DNA of 64,000 bases from Pseudanabaena biceps (GCA_013361095.1 JAATWA010000001.1:2520501-2584500), one strand, 5' to 3'; numbered from the stretch's first letter, positions 26,179 to 36,200 are shown. Notes: a model not told the origin generated them from the sequence alone. Made by a program: numbers and translations.

Positions 26179-26277
26179 CCCTCATCCCCTAACCCCTTCT
26201 CCCGCAGGAGAAGGGGAGCAAAACTCGCAATATTTTCTTGTTCCCCTCTCCTGCGGGAGAGGGGCTAGGGGTGAGGG
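26179..26277. repeat. Inverted pair of CTCCCGCAGGAG repeats
   Basis: 26179-26217 (CCCTCATCCCCTAACCCC...) and 26242-26277 (reverse complement type, ...GCTAGGGGTGAGGG) face each other across ~24 bp. Each half contains its own palindrome CTCCCGCAGGAG or CTCCTGCGGGAG. Outer bases GATGTTAC and GTAACATC also pair. The same inverted pair frames the DUF559 segment at 33731-34243. Confidence 0.85.
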
Positions 26278-26311
26278 TTTTACAGACTTCCAAGTAACAT
26301 CAGTTGTTTAG

Positions 26312-27067
26312 TTACTTTTGTAAAACTAGAGAATGAGGAATAACGCGATCGAGGTTGGCTGATTTTAGTAAAGAAATCCACTCATCCCGAATTTCAGTAT
26401 TTTTGGGTACAGTGATTTGGGCTTCGGCAAGGGATTGCAAAGATTCATACCAAACACTGCTTGAGGCAAGCAAAGCCGCTCGATCTAGGGGATTGGTAAG
26501 GGTGGCAAGTTTAGTAGCTACATCTTTGCTTAGCTCCACCCTCCGCACCGATCCATACACTGTGCGCGTGTTTTCGGCATCATCAATATCTAGCTGCCAT
26601 GAATATTTTTTATTCAATTCCAATTTAGGAGCATCGTCTGGCATCTTATAGGCAATCACGCCAGCTTCATTTTTGATTTTAAAACTACTCCGATAAATCC
26701 TCTTACGTTGACTTGGTAAACCATTATCTTCGTCAAGGCGGAAATACACACGCCCATCGACTTTGGGCGTAAGCAGATAAATTGTGGGATGCTCAGAAAT
26801 AGTTTGTGGGACAGGAGCTTGATCTACCTTTAAATCTGGTAATAAGGCGATCAAGCAAGTTATTTCAATAGACGAGCAAGCGCTACGCTTAATACCAGGA
26901 ACTGAGACTTTAGGTGCGTCTAGGTTGCTCGGCGGGACATATTTAACCTTGCGGGTTTGGGCTTGGACAGATGGAGTCAAAGAAAGGGCAACTAGCGCAC
27001 AAGTAATCAGCCAGTGACTTCCAGTAGTGATTAATTTATTTGTGATAGTTTTGTTAGAAAAAAACAT
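26312..27067 (-). CDS. DUF928 family protein
   Basis: 251 residues with a signal peptide (hydrophobic stretch about 18-36, ending SVQAQ), so exported. PTIYLLTPKVDGRVYFRLDED and LELNKKYSWQLDIDDA are typical of DUF928, which often sits beside CHASE2-domain genes in cyanobacteria and may act on the periplasmic side of the same pathway (inference). The mature part has a Cys pair (SACSSIEITCLIAL). ATG start. It lies 266 bp upstream of the cyclase gene, and two repeats stand between them. Confidence 0.8.
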   Translation of the reverse strand: MFFSNKTITNKLITTGSHWLITCALVALSLTPSVQAQTRKVKYVPPSNLDAPKVSVPGIKRSACSSIEITCLIALLPDLKVDQAPVPQTISEHPTIYLLTPKVDGRVYFRLDEDNGLPSQRKRIYRSSFKIKNEAGVIAYKMPDDAPKLELNKKYSWQLDIDDAENTRTVYGSVRRVELSKDVATKLATLTNPLDRAALLASSSVWYESLQSLAEAQITVPKNTEIRDEWISLLKSANLDRVIPHSLVLQK

Positions 27068-27405
27068 AATGCGATCGCCTCCAGAGTTTTTAGATTACAT
27101 TTCAGAGCCATAATGCGCTCAAAGCCGATCAAATGACCCACAAGAATTTTTTGAGCGCAAAGCTTTGTAATTGCACTTAGATGCAGCCTATTGATGGTTT
27201 GATTAGTACAGAAAGATTTTTGAAAGCGGCGCTTCGCGTCGCTTTCAAAAATCTTTCTGGGTTTTAAGTTAGCGTAAAGCGCTGTACTCACTAAAGAATG
27301 TAACTTTTTCTAAAAAGTTGCTAGCGACATACGACTTAACATTGCAGGTAGTCCGCGAGATGTAAGGATAAAATCATAAAAGAACTCTAAGACACTTAAT
27401 TACCA
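27068..27405. other. Region upstream of DUF928, up to the IS1 host element
   Basis: Holds the DUF928 promoter region, a long hairpin (27209-27259) and, from 27339, the target duplication and left end of an IS1-family element. Confidence 0.5.
27209..27259. repeat. Hairpin joining the TTTTTGAAAG arm to a type I core
   Basis: 24-bp arms CAGAAAGATTTTTGAAAGCG.., loop TTC, core GCGGCGC facing GCGTCGC (one G-T pair). Followed by GGGTTTTA. It combines arms of one class with the core of the other. Confidence 0.8.
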
Positions 27406-27935
27406 ATGCCAAATTGTCCAAACTGTAACTCAAAAGATGTGGTCAAAAATGGTTTTATTCATAACGGGAATCAAAATCATAAATGTAAAGCCTGTGGTCG
27501 CCAGTTTGTTGAAGCACCACGGCAAAAACTAATCTCTGAAGAAACCAAAGCCTTGATTGACAAACTCTTACTTGAGAAGATTCCTCTTGCAGGTATTGCC
27601 AGAGTTTGTGACGTTTCTGAAACTTGGTTGCAGAATTATGTCAATCGTAAATACGAGGCGATTCCTCAACAAGTAAATGTATCCGCTAAAAAAAAAGGAA
27701 GACTAACGATTCAGTGTGATGAAATGTGGTCTTTTGTTGGCAATAAAGGCAATAAACAGTGGATTTGGCTTGCCATTGATGTTGATACTCGCGAAATTGT
27801 TGGCGTTCATATCGGCGATCGCTCCGCACAAGGAGCGCAAAAGCTTTGGAATTCTTTGCCCAGTGTTTATCGTCAGTGTGCTGTTGCTTATACAGATTTT
27901 TGGAATGCATATTCTGTTGTGTTCCCAGACATGCG

Positions 27936-28729
27936 GCATATCGGGCATTGCACAAATGAAAGATGAATCAAGAAAAGCTAGGAATTGATTTGTACTTAAG
28001 ATAGTGAATTAACAAACGAATTGAATGTCTCAACATTTCTTCCGATTTTGAATAACATAAAGTTTTGCGATGCAATCGGGCAAGATAATGTCTCAGTCTT
28101 GTATTTTCACCCTCAACTCTAGTCATGTAGGTTTTGCTAATAATTTGATCTTCCGAGTTAACAAACATTTTATAGACACAGTAGCCATCGGTAACCCAGA
28201 AATAGCATTGCCAAACTTTAATCAATGTCCATAGAGTTTTAAAGGTTTGACTACTCCTATCGCCTAATACCCAAGCCAATATACCTTGGCTAAAATGATT
28301 CACCGCAGTCCATAGCCAAATCAAGTTTTTTTTTGACCCAACAAAAGTCTGGAGTTCATCTAGTTCACCAACATCAGGAATAGTCTCAATCGGTGGATGC
28401 TCGGGTAATGGTTTGGCTACTTCTCTCACCCAGTTGATGACTGAATTATGGCTAACATCGGTGCATCTCTCGATCTGTCTAAATCCCATGCCGTTACAGT
28501 ACATTTTTAGACATATTTTCTTGATATCTTGAGAATACCCAAGTACTGAGTAGCTATCGATGAACTGACGACCACAATCAGCGCAAATATGATTTTGCTT
28601 GTCTCCTCGTTTCCCATTCTTACGAATATGTGATGATCCGCACTTTGGACATTTCATTATGTTTCATTGCTTAAACTCGTTGTCTTTTATTTACTCATTC
28701 ATCCTTCATTTGTGCAACGCCGCATATCG
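27936..28729. mobile_element. IS1-family element, copy 2, with 8-bp target duplication
   Basis: Element 27944-28721 (778 bp), same ends as copy 1. Direct repeats GCATATCG at 27936-27943 and 28722-28729. Inserted in the transposase gene of another IS1-family element. Confidence 0.93.
27968..28657 (-). CDS. IS1-family transposase, copy 2
   Basis: 229 residues, identical in protein sequence to copy 1 (20718-21407): N-terminal CPKCGSSH zinc finger, helix-turn-helix, DDE residues in DELQTFVG, VTDGYCVYK and GENTRLRHY. Single uninterrupted frame. Likely active, since two identical copies lie 7.2 kb apart in the same orientation, each with an intact target duplication. Confidence 0.92.
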   Translation of the reverse strand: MKCPKCGSSHIRKNGKRGDKQNHICADCGRQFIDSYSVLGYSQDIKKICLKMYCNGMGFRQIERCTDVSHNSVINWVREVAKPLPEHPPIETIPDVGELDELQTFVGSKKNLIWLWTAVNHFSQGILAWVLGDRSSQTFKTLWTLIKVWQCYFWVTDGYCVYKMFVNSEDQIISKTYMTRVEGENTRLRHYLARLHRKTLCYSKSEEMLRHSIRLLIHYLKYKSIPSFS

Positions 28730-28933
28730 CGGTTGGAAAGGAAACAGGGAAAACCAATTATATTGAACGTTTTAACTGTACGATGCGACAACGAATCTCT
28801 CGACTAGTTCGTAAAACTCTCTCTTTCTCTAAAAAAATAGAAAATCATATTGGTGCTATCTGGTTTTTTATTCACCACTACAACTCATCCTTACTTGTTT
28901 AGGACTACCACATTGCAATCTAATTGTGTCTTG

Positions 28934-28986
28934 ATTCAAAAAAGAATAGAGGCGGCACTTTGTGCCGCCTCTATTCTTTTTTGAAT
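28934..28986. repeat. Type I hairpin repeat, compensated core
   Basis: Perfect 25-bp arms ATTCAAAAAAGAATAGAGGC.., loop TTT, core GGCGGCAC/GTGCCGCC (compensated). Lies 22 bp past the M3 peptidase stop codon; its A6/T6 tracts make it a good terminator. Confidence 0.88.
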
Positions 28987-29008
28987 GAGTTGAAAACTAC
29001 GAAATTAG

Positions 29009-31093
29009 TTAGACCTTAGCTAAACCGCTATGACGTAGCAAAGGAGCAGTAATGGGCTCACGACCTCGGAAGGTTTTGAAGACTTCCATAGGATGCTTGC
29101 TACCACCAAGAGCCAACACAGTATCGCGATAGAGCCGACCAGTCGAAGCGATCGCAATTTCATCCTCTAGTCCCGCCTCCTCAAAAGCCGCAAAAGCATC
29201 AGCGCTAAGCACTTCAGCCCACTTGTAGCTGTAGTAACCTGCGGCGTAGCCACCCGCAAAGATATGTCCAAAAGAGCAAAGGAAGTTATCTTCGGGCAGA
29301 GGTGGGATCACCATTGTGTTCTTAGCAAGGCGCGATCGCAATTGCAAGGGAGTTTCGGAGCCACCAACTTCATAGCGATGGTGCAACTCAATGTCCACAA
29401 GGCTAAAGTGCAATTGGCGCAACATTCCTGAACCACTCATGTAGTTTTTAGAATCAATCAGCTTTTGGAAATAGCTTTCGGGAAGAGTTTCGCCAGTTTC
29501 ATAATGCTTTGCCATGCCAAACAATGTGGCGCGATCGTAGCACCAATTTTCCATGAATTGACTGGGAAGTTCCACCGCATCCCATTCGACATTGTTAATG
29601 CCTGATGCCCCTGAATAATCAACCTTAGTCAGCATATGCTGCAAACCATGTCCAAACTCATGGAATAGAGTTTCTACGTCGCCAAAGGTCATTAGGCTAG
29701 GCTTGCCATCAACGGGGGGAGATTGATTGCAAATCAAATAAGCGACAGGTAAACGGGTAATGGGCTTGCCATCTTCGATTACCTTGGCACGTCCAATGCA
29801 GTCATTCATCCATGCACCGCCGCGCTTTTCCGCAGGACGGCTGTAGGGATCAAGATAGAAATAGGCGATCGCCTCATTATTCTCGTTTTGAATCTCAAAA
29901 AAGCGCACAGTCTCATGCCAAATAGGAGCCTTACCATCCGCAGGAACAACGGTGATACCAAACAGACGATTAACTAAAGCAAACAGACCATCTAAAACTT
30001 GCGGCAATGGGAAGTAAGGACGTAACTCCTCGACAGTGAAGTTAAACTTAATCTCACGCTGACGTTCAGCCCAGTAGGACGTATCCCAATGCTTCAATTC
30101 AATGGCTTCCCCTTGAGACTTGGCAAATTCTTTTAGTTCCGCAAATTCGGCAACCGCAGCGTTGTAACTTGACTGACGCAATTCTTCTAACAGTTTCTCT
30201 ACCGCTTCCACATTGGGAGCCATTTTTCGAGCCAAGCTCAATTCTGCATAACTGGAATAGCCAAGCAGATTCGCTTTTTGTTTACGCAATTCGAGAATGC
30301 GATCGATCAAAGGAGAATTGTCAAATTCGCCACTGGCAGCACGACTCACAAAAGCACGATACAACTTCTCTCGCAGATCACGGCGTTGGCTATGCTGCAT
30401 GAAGGGAACATAGCTAGGAAAGTCAAGGGTGATACACCAAGGCCCTTTTTCTGGAGTGGCTTTGGCATCACCATCAAGACGAGCGGCTTGAGCAGCTTGG
30501 GCTAAGAGACTAGGTGGTAAGCCTACAATTTCTTCAGGCAAGGTCAAAGTCATGCTAAAAGCCTTAGTAGCGTCTAGCACATGGTTAGAGAAGTTGGTCG
30601 AAAGTTCCGCTAGTTCCATTTGGATAGCGTTAAATTTCTCTTTCGCTTCACCTTCCAATCCTACACCTGATAGCTCCGCATCACGGATTGCCGCTTCCAC
30701 AATTCGTTTTTGAGCATAGTCAAGACTATCCCAATCAGATGATCCATAGATAGCTCTATAGGCTTTATAAACGGGCTGACTTTGGCTAAAACGATTAAAA
30801 AATTCGATAACTTTGGGCTGCACAACCTTATGAGACTCACGCAGTTCTGCACTGTTCTTGACACTGAGTAAATGTTCGATCGCGCTCCAAGCCCAACCAA
30901 TGCGTTCCGTCAATTTTTCTAGTGGCTCGACTAAACCTGACCATGTGGGCTGAAGATTGGTTTCAAGATCAGACAGTCCTAGGCTAGTTTCTTCAAGTAA
31001 TTGATGAATTGCGGGGATAACTTGCTCTGGCTGGATGTCTAGAAACGGTGGTAAGCCTTTGCCAATTAAAAGAGGATTATTAACTTCACTCAT
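29009..31093 (-). CDS. prlC: Oligopeptidase A-like M3 metallopeptidase
   Basis: 694 residues. Zinc motif FHEFGHGLQHML (HExGH form of HEXXH) at about residues 475-486, then NNVEWDAVELPSQFMENW carrying the third ligand, as in thimet/oligopeptidase A enzymes. These cytosolic enzymes degrade short peptides, including cleaved signal peptides. The C-terminal FGHIFAGGYAAGYYSYKWAEVL lines the substrate cleft. Full length for the family. ATG start. Confidence 0.93.
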   Translation of the reverse strand: MSEVNNPLLIGKGLPPFLDIQPEQVIPAIHQLLEETSLGLSDLETNLQPTWSGLVEPLEKLTERIGWAWSAIEHLLSVKNSAELRESHKVVQPKVIEFFNRFSQSQPVYKAYRAIYGSSDWDSLDYAQKRIVEAAIRDAELSGVGLEGEAKEKFNAIQMELAELSTNFSNHVLDATKAFSMTLTLPEEIVGLPPSLLAQAAQAARLDGDAKATPEKGPWCITLDFPSYVPFMQHSQRRDLREKLYRAFVSRAASGEFDNSPLIDRILELRKQKANLLGYSSYAELSLARKMAPNVEAVEKLLEELRQSSYNAAVAEFAELKEFAKSQGEAIELKHWDTSYWAERQREIKFNFTVEELRPYFPLPQVLDGLFALVNRLFGITVVPADGKAPIWHETVRFFEIQNENNEAIAYFYLDPYSRPAEKRGGAWMNDCIGRAKVIEDGKPITRLPVAYLICNQSPPVDGKPSLMTFGDVETLFHEFGHGLQHMLTKVDYSGASGINNVEWDAVELPSQFMENWCYDRATLFGMAKHYETGETLPESYFQKLIDSKNYMSGSGMLRQLHFSLVDIELHHRYEVGGSETPLQLRSRLAKNTMVIPPLPEDNFLCSFGHIFAGGYAAGYYSYKWAEVLSADAFAAFEEAGLEDEIAIASTGRLYRDTVLALGGSKHPMEVFKTFRGREPITAPLLRHSGLAKV

Positions 31094-31170
31094 AAGTAAT
31101 CTTTAAGATTTGTAAATAGTTATCTTAAATTATACAACAAGTGAAGATTTGACACTTTGTCCCATCTTCC

Positions 31171-32013
31171 TTAGTTTAGGGCGGTTATTCCTACAATTAG
31201 ACCTTGACAGACGTTTGTAAGAAATTCTAAGTCTAGAGTCTCAAGGCGATCGCTACTTTTGTGATAGTGAGGATTTCGCATATTCGCAGTATCGGTAACC
31301 ATCAAAGCTTTGTAGCCAGCATCCCAAAATGGCGCATGATCGCTGCGGCGAGTGTCGGGGATTGCTAAGCCACGCCAACCTGCGGGAAGCCATTCACAAG
31401 GCACGGTTGATTTCATGTGATGTTGCAAATGGATAAGATCGGGAATCGTGGGTATGCTGCCAATCAGTCCAATGAAGTCGCCAGTATTAGGATAGAACTT
31501 GTCTAAACCTGCGGGATAGCGCTGTGAGTTGGGAGTGCGATCGCAATATCCCAACATCTCTAAGGAAATCATCAGGCGTAATTTTTGCTTTTCATTTTTG
31601 AGCTTATTCGCGTAAGCTGTACTTCCAGATAAGCCATATTCTTCCATGTCAAAGGCAATTAACTGAATGGGATATTTGGCAGGATTATTAGATAGATGTT
31701 CAGCTAATTCCAAAAGGACTGCAACACCAGAGCCATTGTCATCCGCACCTACGCAAGCAGGAACCGTGTCATAATGTGCGCCAATAATCAGGGGCGATCG
31801 CTGTTTACGATCTTTAGCCTCAATTTGCAGAATCAAGTTCTGATGTTTATTGCCCTTAACTTCAAACTCATGGATGAGAACTTCACCGAATTTGGCAAAA
31901 TGCGATCGGATATATTCACGAGCAAATAAATGACCCGCCGAGGCATAGTAGGGATTACGCTCGATGACTATTTTGTCGAGATGTTGAATTAATCGATATT
32001 GGAGATTTTTCAT
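31171..32013 (-). CDS. M28 family Zn-aminopeptidase-like protein
   Basis: 280 residues. IIGAHYDTVPACVGADDNGSGVAVLLELA supplies the first zinc ligands (His, Asp), AFDMEEYGLSGS the Glu-Glu pair, and RSDHAPFWDAGYKALMVTDTANMRN the last His region. This is a co-catalytic two-zinc peptidase fold. No signal peptide is obvious, so cytosolic. It lies 77 bp upstream of the M3 peptidase on the same strand; both may recycle peptides. Its start abuts the duplicated methyltransferase fragment. Confidence 0.85.
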   Translation of the reverse strand: MKNLQYRLIQHLDKIVIERNPYYASAGHLFAREYIRSHFAKFGEVLIHEFEVKGNKHQNLILQIEAKDRKQRSPLIIGAHYDTVPACVGADDNGSGVAVLLELAEHLSNNPAKYPIQLIAFDMEEYGLSGSTAYANKLKNEKQKLRLMISLEMLGYCDRTPNSQRYPAGLDKFYPNTGDFIGLIGSIPTIPDLIHLQHHMKSTVPCEWLPAGWRGLAIPDTRRSDHAPFWDAGYKALMVTDTANMRNPHYHKSSDRLETLDLEFLTNVCQGLIVGITALN

Positions 32014-32019
32014 GATGAT

Positions 32020-32220
32020 TCTGTTGACATTTGTTGAAGGATTTCCATTGTTTTAAAGCTGACGGTGCAAACTCTTTGCAGTAAATCGATTACCTGTTCT
32101 TCGTAATCAGCAAATTTATAGGTGTTGAACAGCATAGCTATGGTGGAATCTATCTTTGGGTTTCTTTTCTTTGTATTGATCGAGTATCCATTCAAGGGCG
32201 GAACGGTTGCCGAGTTTGTA
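32020..32220 (-). pseudogene. Duplicated 3' fragment of the DNA methyltransferase gene
   Basis: About 190 bp closely match the end of the methyltransferase gene (33224-33410). Both encode LFNTYKFADY(E/K)EQ(V/I)IDLLQRVCTVS. The fragment carries an extra codon and a frameshift upstream of it, so the preceding segment (LEWILDQYKEK in the parent) is read in another frame. The copy and the parent are in direct orientation and bracket the three-gene YgiT/antitoxin/toxin cassette. Confidence 0.85.
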
Positions 32221-32285
32221 ATCAATTCACTCATTTTGATCTGATTCAAACAAAGTAATAATTTTAGTAAGATTTGAATTGTAAA

Positions 32286-32638
32286 TTAGGATTCATAGTC
32301 AACACAAATTATTAAACCTGCTAGTAACTCTTTTAAGATATCGTCAGATATTTTGCCGATTCTTTTTACAAACCTTTCAGTCGAAATACTCCGAACTTGT
32401 AAAGTATTACCCGCAGAATCAGCAGTAAGATTGTTCTCTGGCGTGGCAGAAATTTTTACCATAAAAGGACGGTTTTCAAATTTTTCTTGACAACTAGTAA
32501 TAGGAATAATAATTCTCATAGGAATTGACAAAAGTAAATCTGAACTAATCACTACAACAGGTCTTGTTTTTGAATTTCCTGTCCAATTGTCGGATTCAGA
32601 TCCACTAGCCAAAGCTCACCTCTTTTCGGATTAATCAT
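32286..32638 (-). pseudogene. PemK/MazF-type toxin with a single-base frameshift
   Basis: From the ATG at 32638 the frame reads MINPKRGELWLVDLNPTIGQ, then EIQK, and hits a stop after QDLL. The correct continuation (TRPVVVISSDLLLSIPMRII, ..., LQVRSISTERFVKRIGKI) is in the next frame to 32286. A run of five T (32567-32571, A on the coding strand) would need to be six to restore the frame. Start ATG overlaps the antitoxin stop by eight bases. PemK-type toxins are mRNA interferases; this one is inactive unless the frame is restored by slippage or the base is an error. Confidence 0.8.
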
Positions 32639-32927
32639 TAATTAAATCCCAGTCTACCGCATCTAAAATTTCAAATTCAGTAAGCTCTGGATCATCTTGA
32701 AAATCCTGTGCTGTATGATATATAAATTGTTTCAGATAATGATGTCTTTCTGCTAGAGGCATTTTTGCAATTTGCTGTAAACTCAATGGTTTAAAATTTT
32801 GTATCTCAGACAAGATAATAATTTCAACCTCTCCTGCATTTAACCTAATTGATTCATGGGGAATAATCTGCCCAGTTTCATTAATTGTTGCCTTGATTTT
32901 TTGAGCGTACATAATTTTTTCAATCAA
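32631..32927 (-). CDS. Antitoxin-like protein paired with PemK
   Basis: 98 residues; the Met of MYAQKIKATINETGQIIPHE (32912) is the likelier start. The N-terminal part is a short beta-rich segment like AbrB-type antitoxins (INETGQIIPHESIRL); the C-terminal part is acidic (QDDPELTEFEILDAVDWDLIND), suited to neutralising a basic toxin. The overlap with the toxin gene indicates coupled translation. Family not certain. Confidence 0.65.
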   Translation of the reverse strand: MIEKIMYAQKIKATINETGQIIPHESIRLNAGEVEIIILSEIQNFKPLSLQQIAKMPLAERHHYLKQFIYHTAQDFQDDPELTEFEILDAVDWDLIND

Positions 32928-32954
32928 CTAGTATTTTTATTTTTTAAAGAAAAG

Positions 32955-33203
32955 TTAAGAAGCCTTTACTTCTTGTTGGTAAGAAAAAACATCTAAAACG
33001 ACTGACTTAATTGGCTTGGATTTACCATTTAACATAACTCTAATAGCTTCAGATGTTTCCGCACTAAAAACTTCTTCGCCACAACGAGAACAAACTGTAA
33101 CAGGAATATTTTCGACAAGATAAAACTTACCACCAATTTCAAAAACTTCATTGACATATTCCAGATGAGAATCATTTGAACTGCAAACATGAGATTTAAA
33201 CAT
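32955..33203 (-). CDS. YgiT-type zinc-finger protein (MqsA N-terminal-like)
   Basis: 82 residues. IPVTVCSRCGEEVFSAETSEAIRVML is the YgiT signature with one CxxC; the usual first CxxC is reduced to a single Cys in SHVCSSND, so zinc binding may be altered. Such proteins normally accompany a small DUF4258-type toxin, which is absent: the upstream neighbour, 14 bp away, is the large methyltransferase gene. It may be an orphan brought in with the antitoxin/toxin pair. Confidence 0.65.
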   Translation of the reverse strand: MFKSHVCSSNDSHLEYVNEVFEIGGKFYLVENIPVTVCSRCGEEVFSAETSEAIRVMLNGKSKPIKSVVLDVFSYQQEVKAS

Positions 33204-33217
33204 TTGTGTAGATTCTC

Positions 33218-36200
33218 CTAAGGCATTTGCTGAACGATCGCCATTGTCTTAACGCTGACGGTACAAACTCTTTGCAGTAAATCGATTATCTGTTCTTTGT
33301 AATCTGCAAATTTGTAGGTGTTGAACAGCTTGGCAATGGTGGGGTCTTTGGGTTTCTTTTCTTTGTATTGATCGAGTATCCATTCAAGAGCGGAACGGTT
33401 GCCGAGTTTGTATTCCCATGCGATCGCCTCAACACCTATCAACTGCGTATTGTCATCAAGGATGATCGCGCCGTTAGTTTTATCGGCTTTGAGTTTGGCT
33501 TTGGGGTTATCTTTGGTGGCGATTTCGACTCTTTGCAGTCCGTAGGGTTCTATGGTTTCGTAGTTGAGGTGTAAGTCCATTAGGGATTTCCCCCATGATG
33601 CCCATTGATGAAAGTCTTCGTAAAAGGGGAGTCTAGGAAATTCGCGTTTGAGGTTGAGTTCGTATTTGGTGCGGTAGGCGGGATGGTGGAGGACGGCGTA
33701 GGTGTAATGGAAGATGTCGAGTTTGGTGATTTCTGCCCTCACCCCTTCCTTAACGGGAGTTTCTGCCCTCACCCCTAGCCCCTCTCCCGCAGGAGAGGGA
33801 GACAAGAGATATTGCGAGATGGTTTGGAGGATTTTGGGGAGGTTTTGGGTGATTTCTTCGTTTTGGAAGCGGAGGACTTGTAAGCCGTTGGCTTTTAGGT
33901 ATGTGTCGCGATCGCTGTCTCGGTCTTTTTGTAATTCATGGATACCGCCATCTAGCTCGATGACGAGTTTAGCGGCGTGGTAGTAAAAATCAACGATATA
34001 TTGACCAATATTGTGTTGTCGGCGAAATTTTGAGCCATGTAGCTGATTTGAGCGTAAACATTGCCATAACATCTGCTCTGCGGGAGTTTGTTTTTGCCGT
34101 AATTCCTTAGCCTTCTGCAACAACACTTCAGGAATATCTCTCCTAGCCCCCACCAAACGTACCAAATCAGGATCTAATCCTTCATCCTTACTCTCCTCCA
34201 ATCTTGCTCCCCTCTCCTGCGGGAGAGGGGTTGGGGGTGAGGGCAAATAACGCTCGCGGAATCTCTCCAAAGCCCAATCAGTAATATTCTCAATGCGATC
34301 GCCTTTTTCATCATAACGATAAAGCGGAAGACATTGAGCAGGAGCTAAAGAATAAATATCATAAGCAGGTATTATACTTGTGCTAATGATAGAAAATTCC
34401 ACCCTACCTCCAGCAGCCAAAAGAATAGTTTTATTATTCTCAATCAATTTTTGACCAAATATTTCTTTATGAAATCCAGTTAAAACGTCACTTAAAATAG
34501 GCTCAACACAGTAAAATGTTTTAACAAAAGGTCGATAAAAGGATCTAATGAATTTAGCTTCATCAAATGATATCTTGGAATATTCTTTGAGCTTTTTCTT
34601 GAGATCGCGACTCCACTTGATCGAGTAATCAACAAAGTTATCGATGTCAATAGGTCTATTTTCATGTATATATCTTTCAACTTCAGAATTATAGACATCT
34701 AAAAAAAACTTCACTTTTGCCTGCAAATCAGAAAGGTTAAAATCGTAAACCCAATCATCTCTGTTGGTTTTTACTCCATTTGAAAATGTTTTAAAAACTG
34801 ATTTTTCTTTGTCTGTTTGAGCCAATCTATTCTCTCTATCTATCAAACAAAGAAGCTCATCAAAATCATTGTTTGTTATGTCTATCCAATTGTGATTTTC
34901 ATCAGGAGATAGATGCTCAAAGCTTAAATCGGAGAATTTAGACTGACTCAAAAAAGATAATTTAGACTGAGCTGATTCTCTATTAGATCTTGTATGGTAA
35001 AAGATTTTACATTTATTCTGTTTTAAATCTGTTTTTTTAACTAAAAACATAATAGCGACCCCCGTAAGAATTCCAAATACATTTGAATCAGAAGATACTC
35101 CCGATGGATTATTTCTAATATCACCTCCTAAATCGAATATATAAATATCACTAAACTCTTCAGAAACAACTTTTCTAAATCCATCGAATGCTTTAGCATT
35201 AATAAATGAAGAATTTGTTATATATGCGATAACTCCATTGTCACCTAACCTATCAGTTGCCCAGCGAAAAAACCTTGCATACATATCGTAAAGCTTTGTT
35301 TTTCTAGCTTTACTATTCTTGATATAAGTAGACTTTATTTGAGAATCAACAGCAGGATATTTTCTGTTTTTATTATTGTCATTTTCATTTTGTTGATTCG
35401 CGTTATACGGTGGATTGCCAATAATTACCGAAATCTTGCGATCATTTTGATTCTGAATCCTTGTCGTGTTTTGCACACTCATCGCAAACAAATCAAACTG
35501 CTTCCCCTCAAACCCACAATGATCCAGCGTATCCACCAGACAAATATTCTTAAACTCCTCATACCTCCCCATCTTCTGAGCATAGGTAAACTCAATATTC
35601 AAATTCGCAATGTAATAGGGCAGAATCGCCATCTCATTGCAATGAATCTCGTTCTTATACTTATGCTCCAACTTATGCGCTGGCAAATACTCAATCAACT
35701 CCGTGATGTAAGTTCCCGTCCCCGTACAAGGATCGAGAATCTCCACCCCCTCATCCGATAACAACTTCCCGAAATGCTTATGCACCAAATGATCCGCACT
35801 CTCGATCATAAATCGCACAATCTCATTCGGCGTATACACAATTCCCAACCGATCCGCCGCCTTCGGATTATAAGCTTTGTAAAAATTCTCATAGAGAGCC
35901 TTCAGAAACTTCTGCTTCTCATGATGATTGGCAATATTCTCCGAACTACGGCGAATCACCGCATAGTAATATTCAATACTCTTCAACGTATTACGGCGCG
36001 TCGTTCCTGTAAAAAACGTATCGATCATCGCCGACAACTCACGGGCAATATTATTTTCGCGATGAAACTGCGACTCATGGAAAATATTCGTAAAAATATC
36101 CTCAGTGAGAATGTGCTGAATCAACATCTCATGCACATCAAAAATCTCAATCTCAGGATTAATCGACTGCCGACATACCGCCAAAAACGCATTACGGCGA

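Larger units (their letters stand above)
27406..28902 (+). pseudogene. IS1-family transposase (host), disrupted by insertion
   Basis: Zinc finger CPNCNSKDVVKNGF ... CKACGRQF, then catalytic CDEMWSFVGN and YTDFWNAY. The frame is broken at 27936-27943 and resumes at 28730; joined across the insertion it reads MRHIAVGKETGKTNYIERFN and ends SSLLV. Apart from the insertion it appears intact, so loss of function is recent. Confidence 0.9.
27339..28917. mobile_element. IS1-family element (host) interrupted by a second IS1-family element
   Basis: Host element 27347-28909. Ends GGTAGTCC and GGACTACC; direct repeats ACATTGCA at 27339-27346 and 28910-28917. Removing the inner 778-bp element and its duplication leaves 777 bp. 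Its transposase differs clearly from that of the inner element. Confidence 0.88.

Noticed and set aside
32010..32249. 79-residue minus-strand frame as a real small gene
   Set aside because: Its C-terminal half is a duplicated piece of the methyltransferase end and its N-terminal half is the same DNA read out of frame.
33714..33983. Plus-strand frame with SALTPSPSPAGEGD
   Set aside because: It is the other-strand reading of the CTCCCGCAGGAG repeat; these repeats are open in several frames.
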